From Clavelina lepadiformis (lineage: Eukaryota > Chordata > Ascidiacea > Aplousobranchia > Clavelinidae), in NCBI RefSeq assembly GCF_947623445.1, contig NC_135241.1, forward strand, positions 20,152,501 to 20,216,500: a stretch of 64,000 nt of DNA, written 5' to 3'. Within the stretch, counting starts at the first letter, position 1, and every line of letters starts with the position of its first letter. Below, one piece after another: positions 47,833 to 60,728 of this stretch. The notes under the pieces are model-generated. The model was not told the origin of the DNA. It saw nothing but the letters and a program-made list of their open reading frames with translations, and did no database searches. The translations under genes were made by a program, and so were the position numbers.

Positions 47833-47906
47833 TGGCCAGTACGGGGATCGAACCCGCGACATTCGCGTTATTAGCACGACGCTCTAACCAACTGAGCTAA
47901 CCGGCC
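47833..47906 (-). tRNA. tRNA-Ile-AAT: tRNA-Ile (AAU), unit 3
   Basis: Identical to the unit 1 and unit 2 copies, with the same 6-nt spacer before tRNA-Phe. Confidence 0.97.
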
Positions 47907-50900
47907 ACGCGGCCTGCTACAATTTGCTTGCGTTCGTGTTCACTGGGCGTCATCTGTAGTCGAATTGGTCGAATGTTACACTGGTGATAATCTTTGTGGG
48001 GTTGTAGGTGCTTCACTTTATGAGCAATGTTGTTGAAATTGAAATCACAAATCTAAAGCGTACTCAAATTGCAGTACAACAAGGTTGTTTATTTGTCTGT
48101 GATTTTTGAAAGTTTTCAGTTCTTAGACAGCGGGATAAGCTACTATGTGTAGGTCTACTCCCACGAAAAAGTGGTGGCGGAGTTTAATCCAAATCTATCA
48201 TTTAGTAATTTACGTTTACTTTATCTTCAAAGTTCTCCCTTTATAATTCATTTCAATCCAACGCAGTGCATGTAAAATCTCCTGTTTGTCACGACAAGTT
48301 TACTTTTTACCTCGTCGGCTAAAGACGAATTAAAAAAAAAATCTACTGACCAACAAGGTAAACAAAACAACACAAGAAAATAAGTTTCCTAACAAAAATA
48401 AGTTGTAAGAGGTTTTTAATGTTCATTTCTTTTGGATTGATTTCATGCTGGAGGGTTTGTATTGTTGTGCTGTAGCTGTAGGTATCACGGCTGGCATTTT
48501 CAGAGCTAAGTGTTATTTTTTTAAGAGCAAGAACCACGGTCTGATTATTCCAAAACAAATAGACTTGAGTCAAGAAACTAGCAATCGTCACTTTGCTTGA
48601 GTACTTTATAAGCTATGCTATAACTTGTTTCAAAACGTTTGCAAATGCGTTCAAGTTTCTTGGCCTTATAGTGGCCAACTTAATTTTCAATGAATATTTT
48701 GTTCCTCTCCTTCAGGTAGTTTGGGGCGATACGACAAACAACAGCAATTAAATAACAAAAGGGTTATGATACGATACGCTTCAGTTACAACAGTGCAAAT
48801 GTGCTCAACATTATAACTACGGCACGACATAAAAAATAGCCTATTACAAGTTCTGGTAGTTGTATAATTATAATTATAAGCTATATATCTATTTCGATTA
48901 ATAAGATTTAAAGCAAAAATGACTCAAAGTGAATGACGATGTACGAAGGCTAACTATAGTGGTAATTTTTGTTGTACTGCTCAATACTTTGTTGTACTTC
49001 GTTGTCATTTGGAAAATATGCAGTGTGATTTACAATTTTACAAATAATAAATTCAGCTAAACACTACTTCACATGAACACAGAACGTTTCACCAGTCTAC
49101 TACTAAATCTTTGTAGTTATTGTGGAAATCGCAGTTGTATTTGAACGTCTTACGGTAGACTTTTCGGCATGAGGCTTCTCAGAAGTGCAGCGACCACCAA
49201 TAAACGGAAGGCGGTTGATAACGCCTCGCAAAAATAGTATTGTCTCCTTTCGCATTTTGCTGAAAAAACATGCTTATGAAAATAGCAAGGTGTTGATTGA
49301 AATGTTATAAGTTTAGTTTAAATTGCTTTTTACTACAAGCCTACATTTAGATGAAGTAATTATTTTCCAGAAAAGCTGCATTCGTTCATTGACACAGAAA
49401 GTTAAATTAAAAGCGATACACAAACAGTTAAATTCCATTTGGCCCAATAGCCTTAAACAAGTGCTAGATTTATGGAGACCGGGGTAACCTACAGTGAATC
49501 ACCAAACACAATAAACCAAATTGTCTAAAATAACATAAAAAAATCAATGAAAATTGGTGGTAATCGCTGTAACGTGGTGAATTAAAAGTTTTATTTCCAT
49601 AGGATAAATGGTAGACGAGAAAGAAAAGACAGAAATAAACACTTCTTCCAAAACTTTACATTTGTTTATTTTCTATGTTTCTCTGATAAATAACCTTGTC
49701 TGTTTATTTCATTTCGTTATTTATTTTTGCTGCATCATGCAATGCGATGTGCATTGTTTCTTGTAAATAAAACTATTTAATGTTTATTTATTTATTTATT
49801 TACTAACGTCTTAACAATAATGCTCCCAAATATATACAGCTCACTGCTTATTCGCAAAACTAAAAATATCTTTCATTTTCAGACAACAATGACATCCAAT
49901 ACGCTGATTCCGAATTTGATTCACTACGTGTACTCGTGCCATATTCACTGTGTATCGGTGCCGGTCCACAGTGGATCAATTTTGTCGTCTTTTAAAGTAA
50001 AATATCTTAATAAACAAAATCGCTGATCTGAAATCTGTTTGCTATGATAATCCTCGATCTGAGAAAGTGTTTTGCACGGCTTAAATTGGGCAACGGTTCC
50101 TCATCGCTCTTACCCCGATTACCGAGCTATGGTTTGGGGTTTGGGCAGGTCCGATTGTCAAATTTAATTTTTATTTGATTTTTTTTTTCAATGGTATAGC
50201 CCGAATTTAGAGCTGATCACCAGGTCCACTGAACAGAAGCAAGTGTTGTCAATGCCTTTCCCGAGGTAATTACAACAGTAGCGCAACTGGGTACCGAACA
50301 CAGAACACCATCCGCATTGTTGCGAAGCCAGCGCTCAAACCACTCGGCTACCGAGCCGAAGTTCTGTGACGCAGTGGCCTCGATACGGTCCAAAAAGGTA
50401 TTCTTAGCGCCCCCACATTCACAACACCTAAGCAGACCTCGCCTTAAGTACGCTGCCGCTTTATGTTGAGCATAATATGCTATTTATTTCTGGATTTTCT
50501 GAGCATGTATGCATGCTAGTTATATCGGGTCTGCCTCCTTTCAGAACCCGCAAGATAAAGCAATAGTAACGGAAATGATTTAAGCGAAACTAGCAGATGG
50601 CTCCATTTTCCTTATAAGTAGGCCTATACGACACTAATAACGTTTAACTTATGATTGGGTGATGAAAGTTATGAATACACCATGATAACATTTAAAGGAG
50701 ATTAACGTTCAACCAAAGTATCTCGTCAAATACTGTAAACCAAAATTGAGGACAGTTCGACCGACCACGTATGATTTTTGCCGAAGCACCATAAACAGCT
50801 TAATAATCTATTATAGCCATAGAGCATAGGCTATAATAACAGACCACATTTAACAGTGAACTGACTATTATAAGTTGAACGTATAATTTACCAAAATATG

Positions 50901-51006
50901 AATAAGAGCAAAATACTGCTTACAGCTGTATAACAGAACCCTTCCAATACGACTATTTACAGTAATTAAATCTGCTGACAAGCAAAGAGTTGAAAGTAGA
51001 TTTTAC
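47907..51006. other. unit 3 spacer between tRNA pair and receptor
   Basis: Same content as unit 2: short ORF, TTTA microsatellite and SINE (50159-50368). Confidence 0.5.
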
Positions 51007-52710
51007 CTTGAAGCAATGTTGTAAAAGATCGGATTCATACATTCGCTCAGTCGCAAGCATATCCGTGCTGACATTGCAAACCACCACAACCTTCTGTAAC
51101 TTAACCTTGGATCCCCATGACTTGGCCCATAAGCCAAATACATGTAGTAAGCTATACACGGAAGAGATTTTGAATAAATAATGAAAGAGCGATTTCTCGT
51201 AGAGTAGTTTATAAAGTTTAGTCTTACCTGTGTTCGGAAGATAACCGAATGCAAAGGATCCCACAATCAAGAAGGTTTGCATGATGGCAAAACGTTCTTT
51301 TCTTTGTCTGCTTTCTTTAGGATCGTCCTTTATTTGAACTCGGACTCGCAATGAAGTCATTCGAGCTGTGTAAGTAGAAAATCGAACATTTCGCATGAAC
51401 TGCTTTATTTTTGACTGCTGCTGTCGTAACAACGCAAGTATAGAAAGGTATATTAACGTTAAGACTTTTTTCTTTATAGCCTACTTTTGGTTCGTTGTTT
51501 TCTACGATGTAAAAGTGAAGCCGCTATACCGACTGAGCACAGGAATACCAATATCAATGGTATGTGATAGAAAACCAAATAGCCAACTGAAGTGTACAAC
51601 TGGAATCGACCGTAGCTGCACATCATGTCAAAAACTTAGATCTTATATCAACGAAATCTTATATTCTCATTTTAAATTTTTCAGATCGAAATCGCTTCAA
51701 ATTTCTATATAACGAATCTGCCTTATTGTCTGTTCATTCATTTTATCATTGTTTAATCATTAATTATAGCAAAATGATGACTTAACTGTAGCGTATAAAG
51801 TAAAATGTTGTCCATAGCGTATTTTGCACACCTTCTCGAGAGATGGCATATCCGCCGATTTGTGCTAAGAGTTTTTACGTTTGCCCAGACGATAAAAGGA
51901 AGGCTTCCACCACAGAAAGCAATCAGCCACAAAGTGAGAATGACAACCTTTTTTATAAAAAGTTTTTGGATTTAGAACATTTTAAAGAAATAAAACATCT
52001 GTCACAAAGTTGAAACTTAAATGTTTTGTTTAAGCACCTTTGTCTGCTTTATCGTTACTTTCCGAAACTGATGAGGAAACTGAATTGATATGAAGCGGAA
52101 GAGAGACAAAAAGACAATGTGAAGTGACGTAGCAACCGATGGTCCATTTTCACCGGCACTTTGAAGCTGTGACAAATTTAAGGCCACGTTGTGTAGGCGA
52201 CAGAAGCAATGCAGTATTTCAGTTACAAAAGCTTCGGTCTTAGATTCCAGATTAGGCCTATATTATTTGATATTTTAATTGTCGATAATTTTAGCAAATA
52301 TATACGTTTAAAAACCAAAGTATATGGTACACTTGCAGATTTCAGTTAAAATCCGTTCGTAAAATCAATATACTTTGCACATGAAATTCGACAATATCCA
52401 GTTGGCGGTGGTTCTTCGATATACGTAGAGTGGATCAGTAATCGCAGAGATCAGGTCTGACGCACTCAGGCTCAAAATGATGTAGTTAAAGATAGACCTG
52501 TGTTTTAGAAAAGTGTCAGCACTGCTAATTTTAGAAATCATCAGTCGGTGTTTATTTGGCTACATTTGTTACAGTAATGCATACTTTAGACTAGGAGAGC
52601 GATAAATGACAGCAATCGTTACGCTGTTTGCCACGAATCCGAATATGTCCAACGCATGTAACACAATGGAAACTCCTAAAGCTTCATGAGGGTAAAAAGA
52701 TGGTGAATAC
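51007..52710 (-). CDS. class A G protein-coupled receptor, unit 3, TM1-TM7
   Basis: Minus-strand exons: 52710-52585, 52497-52374, 52166-52038, 51947-51832, 51615-51485, 51365-51228 and 51151-51007. The transmembrane exons look identical in protein to units 1 and 2, including the FRF motif. Splice sites are intact. Confidence 0.87.
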
Positions 52711-54511
52711 CTGGATATAGAATGTTCCAACAAAGAATATCATTTTTATGGCATAGATGGTGCTTTATCATGTTTCTAAGTCAATATCTTATTGCCATGC
52801 TGTTTAAACCAGTGATTTTGTTTTGTTATTCTTTTTGTTTCCGCAAACCCATTCAGCTGCCCCAAAGTACGCAATTGAGGACACCCTGCTATTTTAAACT
52901 GAAGCGCACGTGGTAAAATTGGCTTTCAGAACAGTGTATATATACTAGCTCCTACTAGTACAAGCTACTATATACTTATCAGTTAATTTTTTCAAAAGAA
53001 AAAAAAACTAACGTACCATCTAAAGCTTGACCTCTTGTAAACGCTTTAAGGACATCTGATTGACCCCTGATTTAAACTCTGTATAGCCTATGTAGATCTC
53101 CCTGTTTAAATTATTTAGGTATACATCTTGACAATAAGTACTTTATGGTCTGATATATAACTTTAGAGAGGGGCTCAAAACTATACAAAATTTTTAATAT
53201 TTGATTAAATACGCACTTGTATCTCGGAGACGAAGTTGTGAAATTCACAAAGTCAGTTGTCATTGTGTTGCTCTCACTCTAAGAAGAATCTAACTGAGAT
53301 TAAAGCCAAGGTGGTTGGATTATATTGTACCTTACCGCCTTGATGTAATGAAGCTAATGAAATTAATTATAAATGGATTGTGTCTAAAATATCGGCTTAC
53401 TAGGCATATTTTTAATAATCATCTTCTCAGCAAAGTATTCACACATATATTAACAACGCCACGGGCGACATCAGATTATGGGAAAGGAACATTCGGATAA
53501 GCATTCCAGTATGAAACAATATTAATGTTAGATTTACAAAGCAATATACGCTTGGTTTGGTCGTCTTGGGCTATAAGTTTTTTGTTTATTCTTAATCATT
53601 ATATTTTTCACCAACCTAAACTTGCTCGTTGTACATCACTAGTCCCGCGTTTCTGCAGAAAATGAATATGATGCAAAGCTGGCAAAAAAAAGCGAAAAAT
53701 GGATGACAATGAAAACACACATTCGTGTCCATTTTGTTGAAGTCATTTTTCTGCAAGAATACAATCCTAGCTAACAATATTGAAAAACAGTTTTTTCGAC
53801 TATCATACCAGCCACAGCACTAACATAAATTTGATATACCCAATTAAAACGAATATTTCTAAACATGAAAATGTGCTTTCCGGAAAACATTAGGCTTATA
53901 AACCCATATACTTTCTCGCTGCTTGTCCAAAACAATTTAGCGCTTATAAGTTTGTTGTTCAGTTATTTGCAACACACAAGTACCCACCACAATGTTGCAA
54001 AACCGCCAAAAAGCAACAACTGTAGGCAAAAAATAACAAAGTTGATTTTTTTTCGAAATGTCAAACTTAATGAAGTTCAACTATTTTCCTACATCAATAT
54101 ACTTCAAGGTTATATGCTGCAGAGTCAACTCTTTAACGAATTGTTGGCTTGCCGCACAACAGTATATCCAACACACTGTTTCACCCACAAAATATAGGAC
54201 AGTAGGCCCTATATACGTTGCATAAACACAACACAACACATTTTGTATATGGCAAGTTTTGCACTTGCAGCATGTATCGCAGTTGTCCACCCTGTAAGAG
54301 CGGTAATTGTCGTTGCTGCAGTAACGGGTTGCGCAGTTGTGCAGCGGCTTCTAACAAAGGGAAGACGGGTAAAGACGCTTCCCAAAAATATTCTTGTCTC
54401 CTTTCGCATTTTGCTGAAAAGCAAGGTTTTTTTGAAAAAGATGTTAACATGCTCGTTATTGCTTGTTACGTCATTCGTTATGGTTATGTAATACAGCATA
54501 TGCGTGCAAAG
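52711..54511. other. unit 3 spacer upstream of receptor, diverged
   Basis: Aligns with units 1 and 2 but with many substitutions and small indels from about 52910. The CTAGCTACTACTAG motif is reduced. The short ORF from 54409 keeps the MRKETRIFLGSVFTRLPF start but has a different 3' end. Confidence 0.5.
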
Positions 54512-55815
54512 TATGAAAAATGAATACGGCCAACGAAAATTAGGCTAATTGAAACGTATGTTAATTTTCAACTTAAACTTACTTCCTAATTTATCCAAAG
54601 TGTAATTTAACCTAAAACTAATTCCCTCTGACCCAAACTCTCACTTTTCAAGATTAAATTACATCAAAAATGATTTGGACAAAAAAAAGGCAAAAATTAG
54701 TAAGATTTGGACCCGAGACCTCTACTATACGGTTACCAGTGATATCGTTACAAAGTGAAATTGGTACAACTAGGCCTGTACGCCATTGCATTGCTTTCTT
54801 CCCTCGTTTTATTCGAATCATGAACCTGTCAGTGAAAACTTGAAGTTTCCCGGATTTTGGAATTGTGATTCAACAATATCGGTAACCGATGCCAGTAAAA
54901 TAGCCTAGTCACTTCGTAAATGAAATTAGGCTAGTCAAACTGCCGAGCTGTGCACATACTACGTAATTGCGCACTTTAAGTGCATCCAAATATTTTTGTA
55001 CGCCCGCACTTTTCATTTTTGGTTGCTTGGCGCACGCAAGATCCTGTTGAAAATGACCATATTCTGCAATCATGCAACAATTTTCTGGTTGTCAAAATTT
55101 TATCATCTCATAGCCTATTGCCAAGACAAAACGCAAACGCCAATTCAGAATAACCAAAGCAAAGTTTGTTGTTTGTAAGCCAATTCATATTAGAGTAAAC
55201 TAAATAATGAGGATTCAGTGAACGCCATCACGCATAAATTTGTGTTAATGCATTCCGCACGCCTAGCTGCATGATTCCTGATTACAATCTAAACACCGAT
55301 ACGTGGTACTTTTTCAAAATTACTGTACAATTTCTAGTCAGGTGAGTGGCAAAGTAAATTAAAAATACCACCGTAATAGGGAGGTATCAAAACCATATTT
55401 TCGGTTAAGGAAATCTTTTTACATTCACTTTTACTCTTTGTTAATTCCTATCTTTCGAAGTGAATAAACTTTGGCGTGACACAGGAAGGCCGCCTGTAGT
55501 AATAGTCGCTAAGCAGTCGCAGCCCATTCATGTGGAACAATCTATTTTGCCAAATCGAGTCATGAAAACTGTATTTTTCGCTAAGCTAAAGTAATGCATG
55601 ATTACTGTTAGAAGTCATGTTCTTATCAATTTATAGTTATTTAAATTAGAGATAGATAAAGGCTGTATAACTATTAATTTTTCGCAGTGTCTTCCGTTTT
55701 TCGGTATAAAAACGAAAGAAAGCTAAATCAAACCATGATCAAACATAAGAAAGCAATATCAAGCTTGAAAAAGCAAACAAAAGCGGAAATATTTTATTAA
55801 TATTACAGTAAAATT

Positions 55816-55888
55816 TGCCCCGACCCGGGATTGAACCAGGGACCTTTAGATCTTCAGTCTAACGCTCTCCCAACTGAGCTATCGAGGC
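55816..55888 (-). tRNA. tRNA-Phe-GAA: tRNA-Phe (GAA), unit 4
   Basis: Same sequence as the unit 1 gene, with a TTTT terminator. Its upstream partner tRNA-Ile is disrupted, so it must rely on its own internal promoter. Confidence 0.96.
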
Positions 55889-55894
55889 AGATCC

Positions 55895-56466
55895 TGGCCA
55901 GTACGGGGATCGAACCCGCGACATTCGCGTTATTAGCACGACGCTCTAACCCAGTGGTCCCCAACCTTTTTGTCTCCGCGGACCGGTCTACGTTTGATAA
56001 TTCTACCGCGACCCACTAAAAGGGTGGGGGAGACGCAGATTTTTTTTAATTTTCTTGTATTTGAACATGCATTCAAAATGAAATTGAAATTGAATTAAAA
56101 CGAATATCAAGTGATTTAAATTTGCAAAATTTTCAATCCATCGTTAAATCAATGATTTTATCGTTAAATCGTTATCTATCGTTAAATTGTTTAAATTTAA
56201 CGATATATTTTATCGTTAAATCGTCATCGTTAAATCATTTTAGCATAACAAGGGCTTGTGATGTTATAAAATAAGGTTATTATGCGATAAAATGGCCTCT
56301 CCAGACAATCGATTTCGAGAACTCAAGCGTGCCTACGCAACAAAAGGGGTTCCCACACTAATTAACAGTACCCTGTGCGGACCGGTACCAACTGACCTAC
56401 GGACCGGTACTGGTCCGCGGACCGGGGGTTGGGGACCACTGCTCTAACCAACTGAGCTAACCGGCC
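55895..56466 (-). pseudogene. tRNA-Ile-AAT: tRNA-Ile (AAU), unit 4, split by a hAT MITE
   Basis: The 3' portion (55895-55951) and the 5' portion (56450-56466, with 56442-56449 as the repeated octamer) match the intact tRNA-Ile copies exactly apart from the insertion. The break lies in the D-arm, inside the A box, so neither transcription nor folding should be normal. This copy is a recent pseudogene. Confidence 0.95.
55952..56441. mobile_element. hAT-type MITE, 490 bp, inserted in tRNA-Ile
   Basis: Perfect 15-bp inverted ends CAGTGGTCCCCAACC, and an exact 8-bp duplication CTCTAACC of tRNA-Ile sequence at 55944-55951 and 56442-56449. Subterminal GCGGACCGGT words mirror each other. The core is AT-rich with repeated ATCGTTAAAT words. 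No coding capacity. Exact ends and duplication suggest a recent insertion. Confidence 0.96.
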
Positions 56467-59026
56467 ACGCGGCTTGCTGCAATTTGCTTGTGTCCGTGTT
56501 CACTGCGCGTCATCTGTCGTCGAATTGGTCGAATGTTACACTGGTGATAATCTTTGTGGGGTTGTAGGTGCTTCACTTTATGAGCAATGTTGTTGAAATT
56601 GAAATCACAAATCTAAAGCGTACTCAAATTGCAGTACAACAAGGTGGTTTATTTGTCTGTGATTTTTGAACGTTTTCAGTTCTTACACAGCGGTATAAGC
56701 TACTATGTGTAGGTCTACTCCCAGGAAGAGGTAGTGGCGGAGCTTAATCCCAATCTATCATTTAGTAATTTACGTTTACTTTATCTTCAAAGTTCTCCCT
56801 TTATAATTCATTTCAATCCAACGCAGTGTATGCAATAAACTCCTGTTTGTCACGACAAGTTTACTTTTTACCTCGTCGGCTAAAGACAAATTAACAAATA
56901 AATCTACTGACCAACAAGGTAAACAAAACAACACAGGAAAATAAGTTTGCCAACAAAAAAAGTTGTAAGAGGCTTTTTATCTTCATTTCTTTTGGATTGA
57001 TTTCATGCTGGAGGGTTTGTTTTGTTGTGCTGTAGCTGTAGGTATCACGGCTGGCATTTTCGGAGCAAAGTGTTATTTTTTTAAGAGCAAGAACCGCGGT
57101 AAGATTATTCCAAAACAAATAGACTTGAGTCAAGAAACTAGCAATCGTCGCTTTGCTTGAGTACTTTATAAGCTATGCTATAACTTGAGTCAAAACGTTT
57201 GCAAATGCGTTCAAGTTACTTGGCCCTATAGTGGCCAACTTAATTTTCAATGAATATTTTGTTCCTCTCCTTCAGGTAGTTTGGGGCGATACGACACGCA
57301 ACAGTAATTAAATAACGAAAGGGTTATGATACGATACGCTTCAGTTACAACAGTGCAAATGTGCTCAACATTATAACTACGGCACGACATAAAAAATAGC
57401 CTATTACAAGTTCTGGTAGTTGTATAATTATAATTATAAGCTATATATCTATTTCGATTAATAAGATTTAAAGCAGAAATGACTCAAAGTGAATGACGAT
57501 GTAAGAAGGCTAACTATAGTGGTAATTTTTGTTGTACTTCTCAATACTTTGTTGTACTTCGTTGTCATTTGGAAAATATGCAGTGTGATTTACAATTTTA
57601 CAAATAATAAATTCAGCTAAACACTACTTCACATGAACACAGAACGTTTCACCAGTCTACTACTAAATCTTTGTAGTTATTGTGGAAATCGCAGTTGTAT
57701 TTGAACGTCTTACGGTAGACTTTTCGGCATGAGGCTTCTCAGAAATGCAGCGACCACCAATAAACGGAAGGCGGTTGATAACGCCTCGCAAAAATAGTAT
57801 TGTCTCCTTTCGCATTTTGCTGAAAAAACATGCTTATGAAAATAGCAAGGTGTTGATTGAAATGTTATAAGTTTAGTTTAAATTGCTTTTTACTACAAGC
57901 CTACATTTAGATGAAGTAATTATTTTCCAGAAAAGCGGCATTCGTTCGTTGACACAGAAAGTTAAATTAAAAGCGATACACAAACAGTTAAATTCCATTT
58001 GGCCCAATAGCCTTAACAAGTGCTAGATTTATGGAGATCGGGGTAACCTACAGTGAATCACCGAATACAATAAACCAAATGGTCTAAAATAAAAAAGATC
58101 AATAAAAATTGGTGGTAATCGCTGTAACGTGATGATTTAAAAGTTTTATTTCCATAGGATAAATGGTAGACGAGAAAGAAAAGACAGAAATAAACACTTC
58201 TTCCAAAACTTTACATTTGTTTATTTTCTATGTTTCTCTGATAAATAACCTTCTCTGTTTATTTCATTTCGTTATTTATTTTTGCTGCATCATGCAATGC
58301 GATGTGCATTGTTTCTTGTAAATAAAATTATTTAATGTTTATTTATTTATTTACTAACGTCTTAACAATAATCCTCCCAAATATATACAGCTCACTGCTT
58401 ATTCGCAAGACTAAAAATATCTTTCATTTTCAGACAACAATGACAACCAATACGCTGATTCCGAATTTGATTCACTATGTGTACTCGTGCCATATTCACT
58501 GTGTATCGGTGCCGGTCCACAGTGGATCAATTTTGTCGTCTTTTAAAGTAAAATATCTTAATAAACAAAATTGCTGATCTGAAATCTGTTTGCTATGATA
58601 ATCCTCGATCTGAGGAAGTCTTTTGCACGGCTTAAATTGGGCAACGATTCCTCATCGCTCTTACCCCGATTACCGAGCTACGTACGGTTTGGGCAGGTCC
58701 GATTGTCAAATATATCTTTTATTTGATTTTTTTTCGTCGTATCTCGTCAAATACTGTAAACCAAAATTGAGGACATTTCGACCGACCACGTATGATATTT
58801 TCCGAAACACTATAAACAGCTTAATAATCTATTATAGCCATAGTGCATAGGCTATATTAATAGACCACATTTAACAGTGACCTGACTATTATAAGTTGGA
58901 CGTATAATTTACCAAAATATGAATAAGAGCAAAATACTGCTTACAGCTGTATAACAGAACCCTTCCAATACGACTATTTTCAGTAAACAGTGTGCTGACA
59001 AGCCAAGAGTTGAAAGTAGACTTTAC
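56467..59026. other. unit 4 spacer between tRNA pair and receptor
   Basis: Aligns with the other units with many substitutions. It carries the 50-aa short ORF (about 57.7-57.8 kb) and the shortest TTTA run. The SINE block is missing at about 58735. Confidence 0.5.
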
Positions 59027-60728
59027 CTTGAAGCAATGTTGTAAAAGATCGGATTCATGCATTCGCTCAGTCGCAAGCATATCCGTGCTGACATTGCAAA
59101 CCACCACAACCTTCTGTAACTGAACCTTGGATCCCCATGACTTGGCCCGTAAGCCAAATACATGTAGTAAGCTATACACGGAAGAGATTTTCAATGAATA
59201 ATAAAAGAGCGATTTCTCGTAGAGTAGTTTATAAAGTTTAGTCTTACCTGTGTTCGGAAGATAACCGAATGCAAAGGATCCCACAATCAAGAAGGTTTGC
59301 ATGATGGCAAAACGTTCTTTTCTTTGTCTGCTTTCTTTAGGATCGTTCTTTATTTGAACTCGGACTCGCAATGAAGTCATTCGAGCTGTGTAAGTAGAAA
59401 ATCGAAAATTTCGCATGAACTACTTTATTTTTGACTGCTGCTGTCGTAACAACGCAAGTATAGAAGGGTATATTAACGTTTAAGAGTTTTTTTCTTTATA
59501 GCCTACTTTTGGTTCGTTGTTTTCTACGGTGTAAAAGTGAAGCCGCTATACCGACTGAGAACAGGAATACCAATATCAATGGTATGTGATAGAAAACCAA
59601 ATAGCCAACTGAAGTGTACAACTGGAATCCACCGTAGCTGCACAACATGTCAAAAACTTAGATCTTATCAACGAAATCTTATATTCCCATTTTAAAAGTC
59701 TTCACATCGAAATCGCTTCAAATTTTTATATAACGAATCTGCCTTATTGTCTGTTCATTCATCTTATCATTATTTAATTATAAATTATAGCAAAATGATG
59801 ACTTAACTGTAGCGTTTAAAGTAAAATGTTGTCCATAGCGTATTTTGCACACCTATTCGAGAGGTGACATATCCGTCTATTTGTGCTTAAAGTTTTTACT
59901 TTTGCCCAGATGAGAAAAGGTAGACTTCCACCGCAGATAGCAATCAGCCACAAAATGAGAATGACAACCTTTTTTATAAAAAGTCTTTGGGTTTAGAACA
60001 TTTAAAGAAATAAAACATCTGTCACGAAGTTGAAACTTAAATGTTTTGTTTAAGCACCTTTGTCTGCTTTATCGTTACTTTCCGAAACTGATGAGGAAAC
60101 TGAATTGATATGAAGCGGAAGAGAGACAAAAAGACAATGTGAAGCGACGTAGCCACCGATGGCCCATTTTCAGTGGCTCTTTGAAGCTGTGACAAATTTA
60201 AGGCCACGTTGTGTAGGCGACAGAAGCAATGCAGTATTTCAGTTACAAAAGCTACGTTCTTAGATTCCAGATTAGGCCTATTATTTGATATTTTAATTGT
60301 CGATAATTTTAGCAAATATATACGTTTAAAAACCAAAGTAAATGGTACACTTGCAGATTTAAGTTAAAATCCGTTCGTAAAATCAATATACTTTGCACAT
60401 GAAATTCGACAATATCCAGTTGGCGGTGGTTCTTCGATATACGTAGAGTGGATCAGTAATCGCAGAGATCAGGTCTGACGCACTCAGGCTCAAAATGATG
60501 TAGTTAAAGATAGACCTGTGTTTTAAAAAAGTGTCAGCACTGCTAATTTTAGAAATAATTAGTCTGTGTTTACTTGGCTACATTTGTTACAGTAATGCAT
60601 ACTTTAGACTAGGAGAGCGATAAATGACAGCAATCGTTACGGTGTTTGCGACGAATCCGAATATGTCCAACGCATGTAACACAATGGAAACTCCTAAAGC
60701 TTCATGAGGGTAAAAAGATGGTGAATAC
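59027..60728 (-). CDS. class A G protein-coupled receptor, unit 4, TM1-TM7
   Basis: Minus-strand exons: 60728-60603, 60515-60392, 60186-60058, 59968-59853, 59637-59507, 59385-59248 and 59171-59027, with the same seven exon lengths as unit 1. Frame and splice sites are intact. Substitutions from unit 1 include S to T in TM1, SAG to RAT at the start of the TM3 exon, several in TM4 (LLWLIAIC-like, LIWAKV), R to G before TM5, C to F in TM5 and D to N in the third intracellular loop. FRF in TM3 and NPIFY in TM7 are kept. Changes without breaks suggest a functional, slowly diverging copy. Confidence 0.86.

Larger units (their letters stand above)
46432..54511. repeat. tandem unit 3 of the receptor/tRNA array (about 8.08 kb)
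   Basis: Nearly identical to unit 2 up to about 52910, then clearly more diverged in its last 1.6 kb, where it resembles unit 4 more. That abrupt change marks the right border of the recently homogenised tract. Confidence 0.95.
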
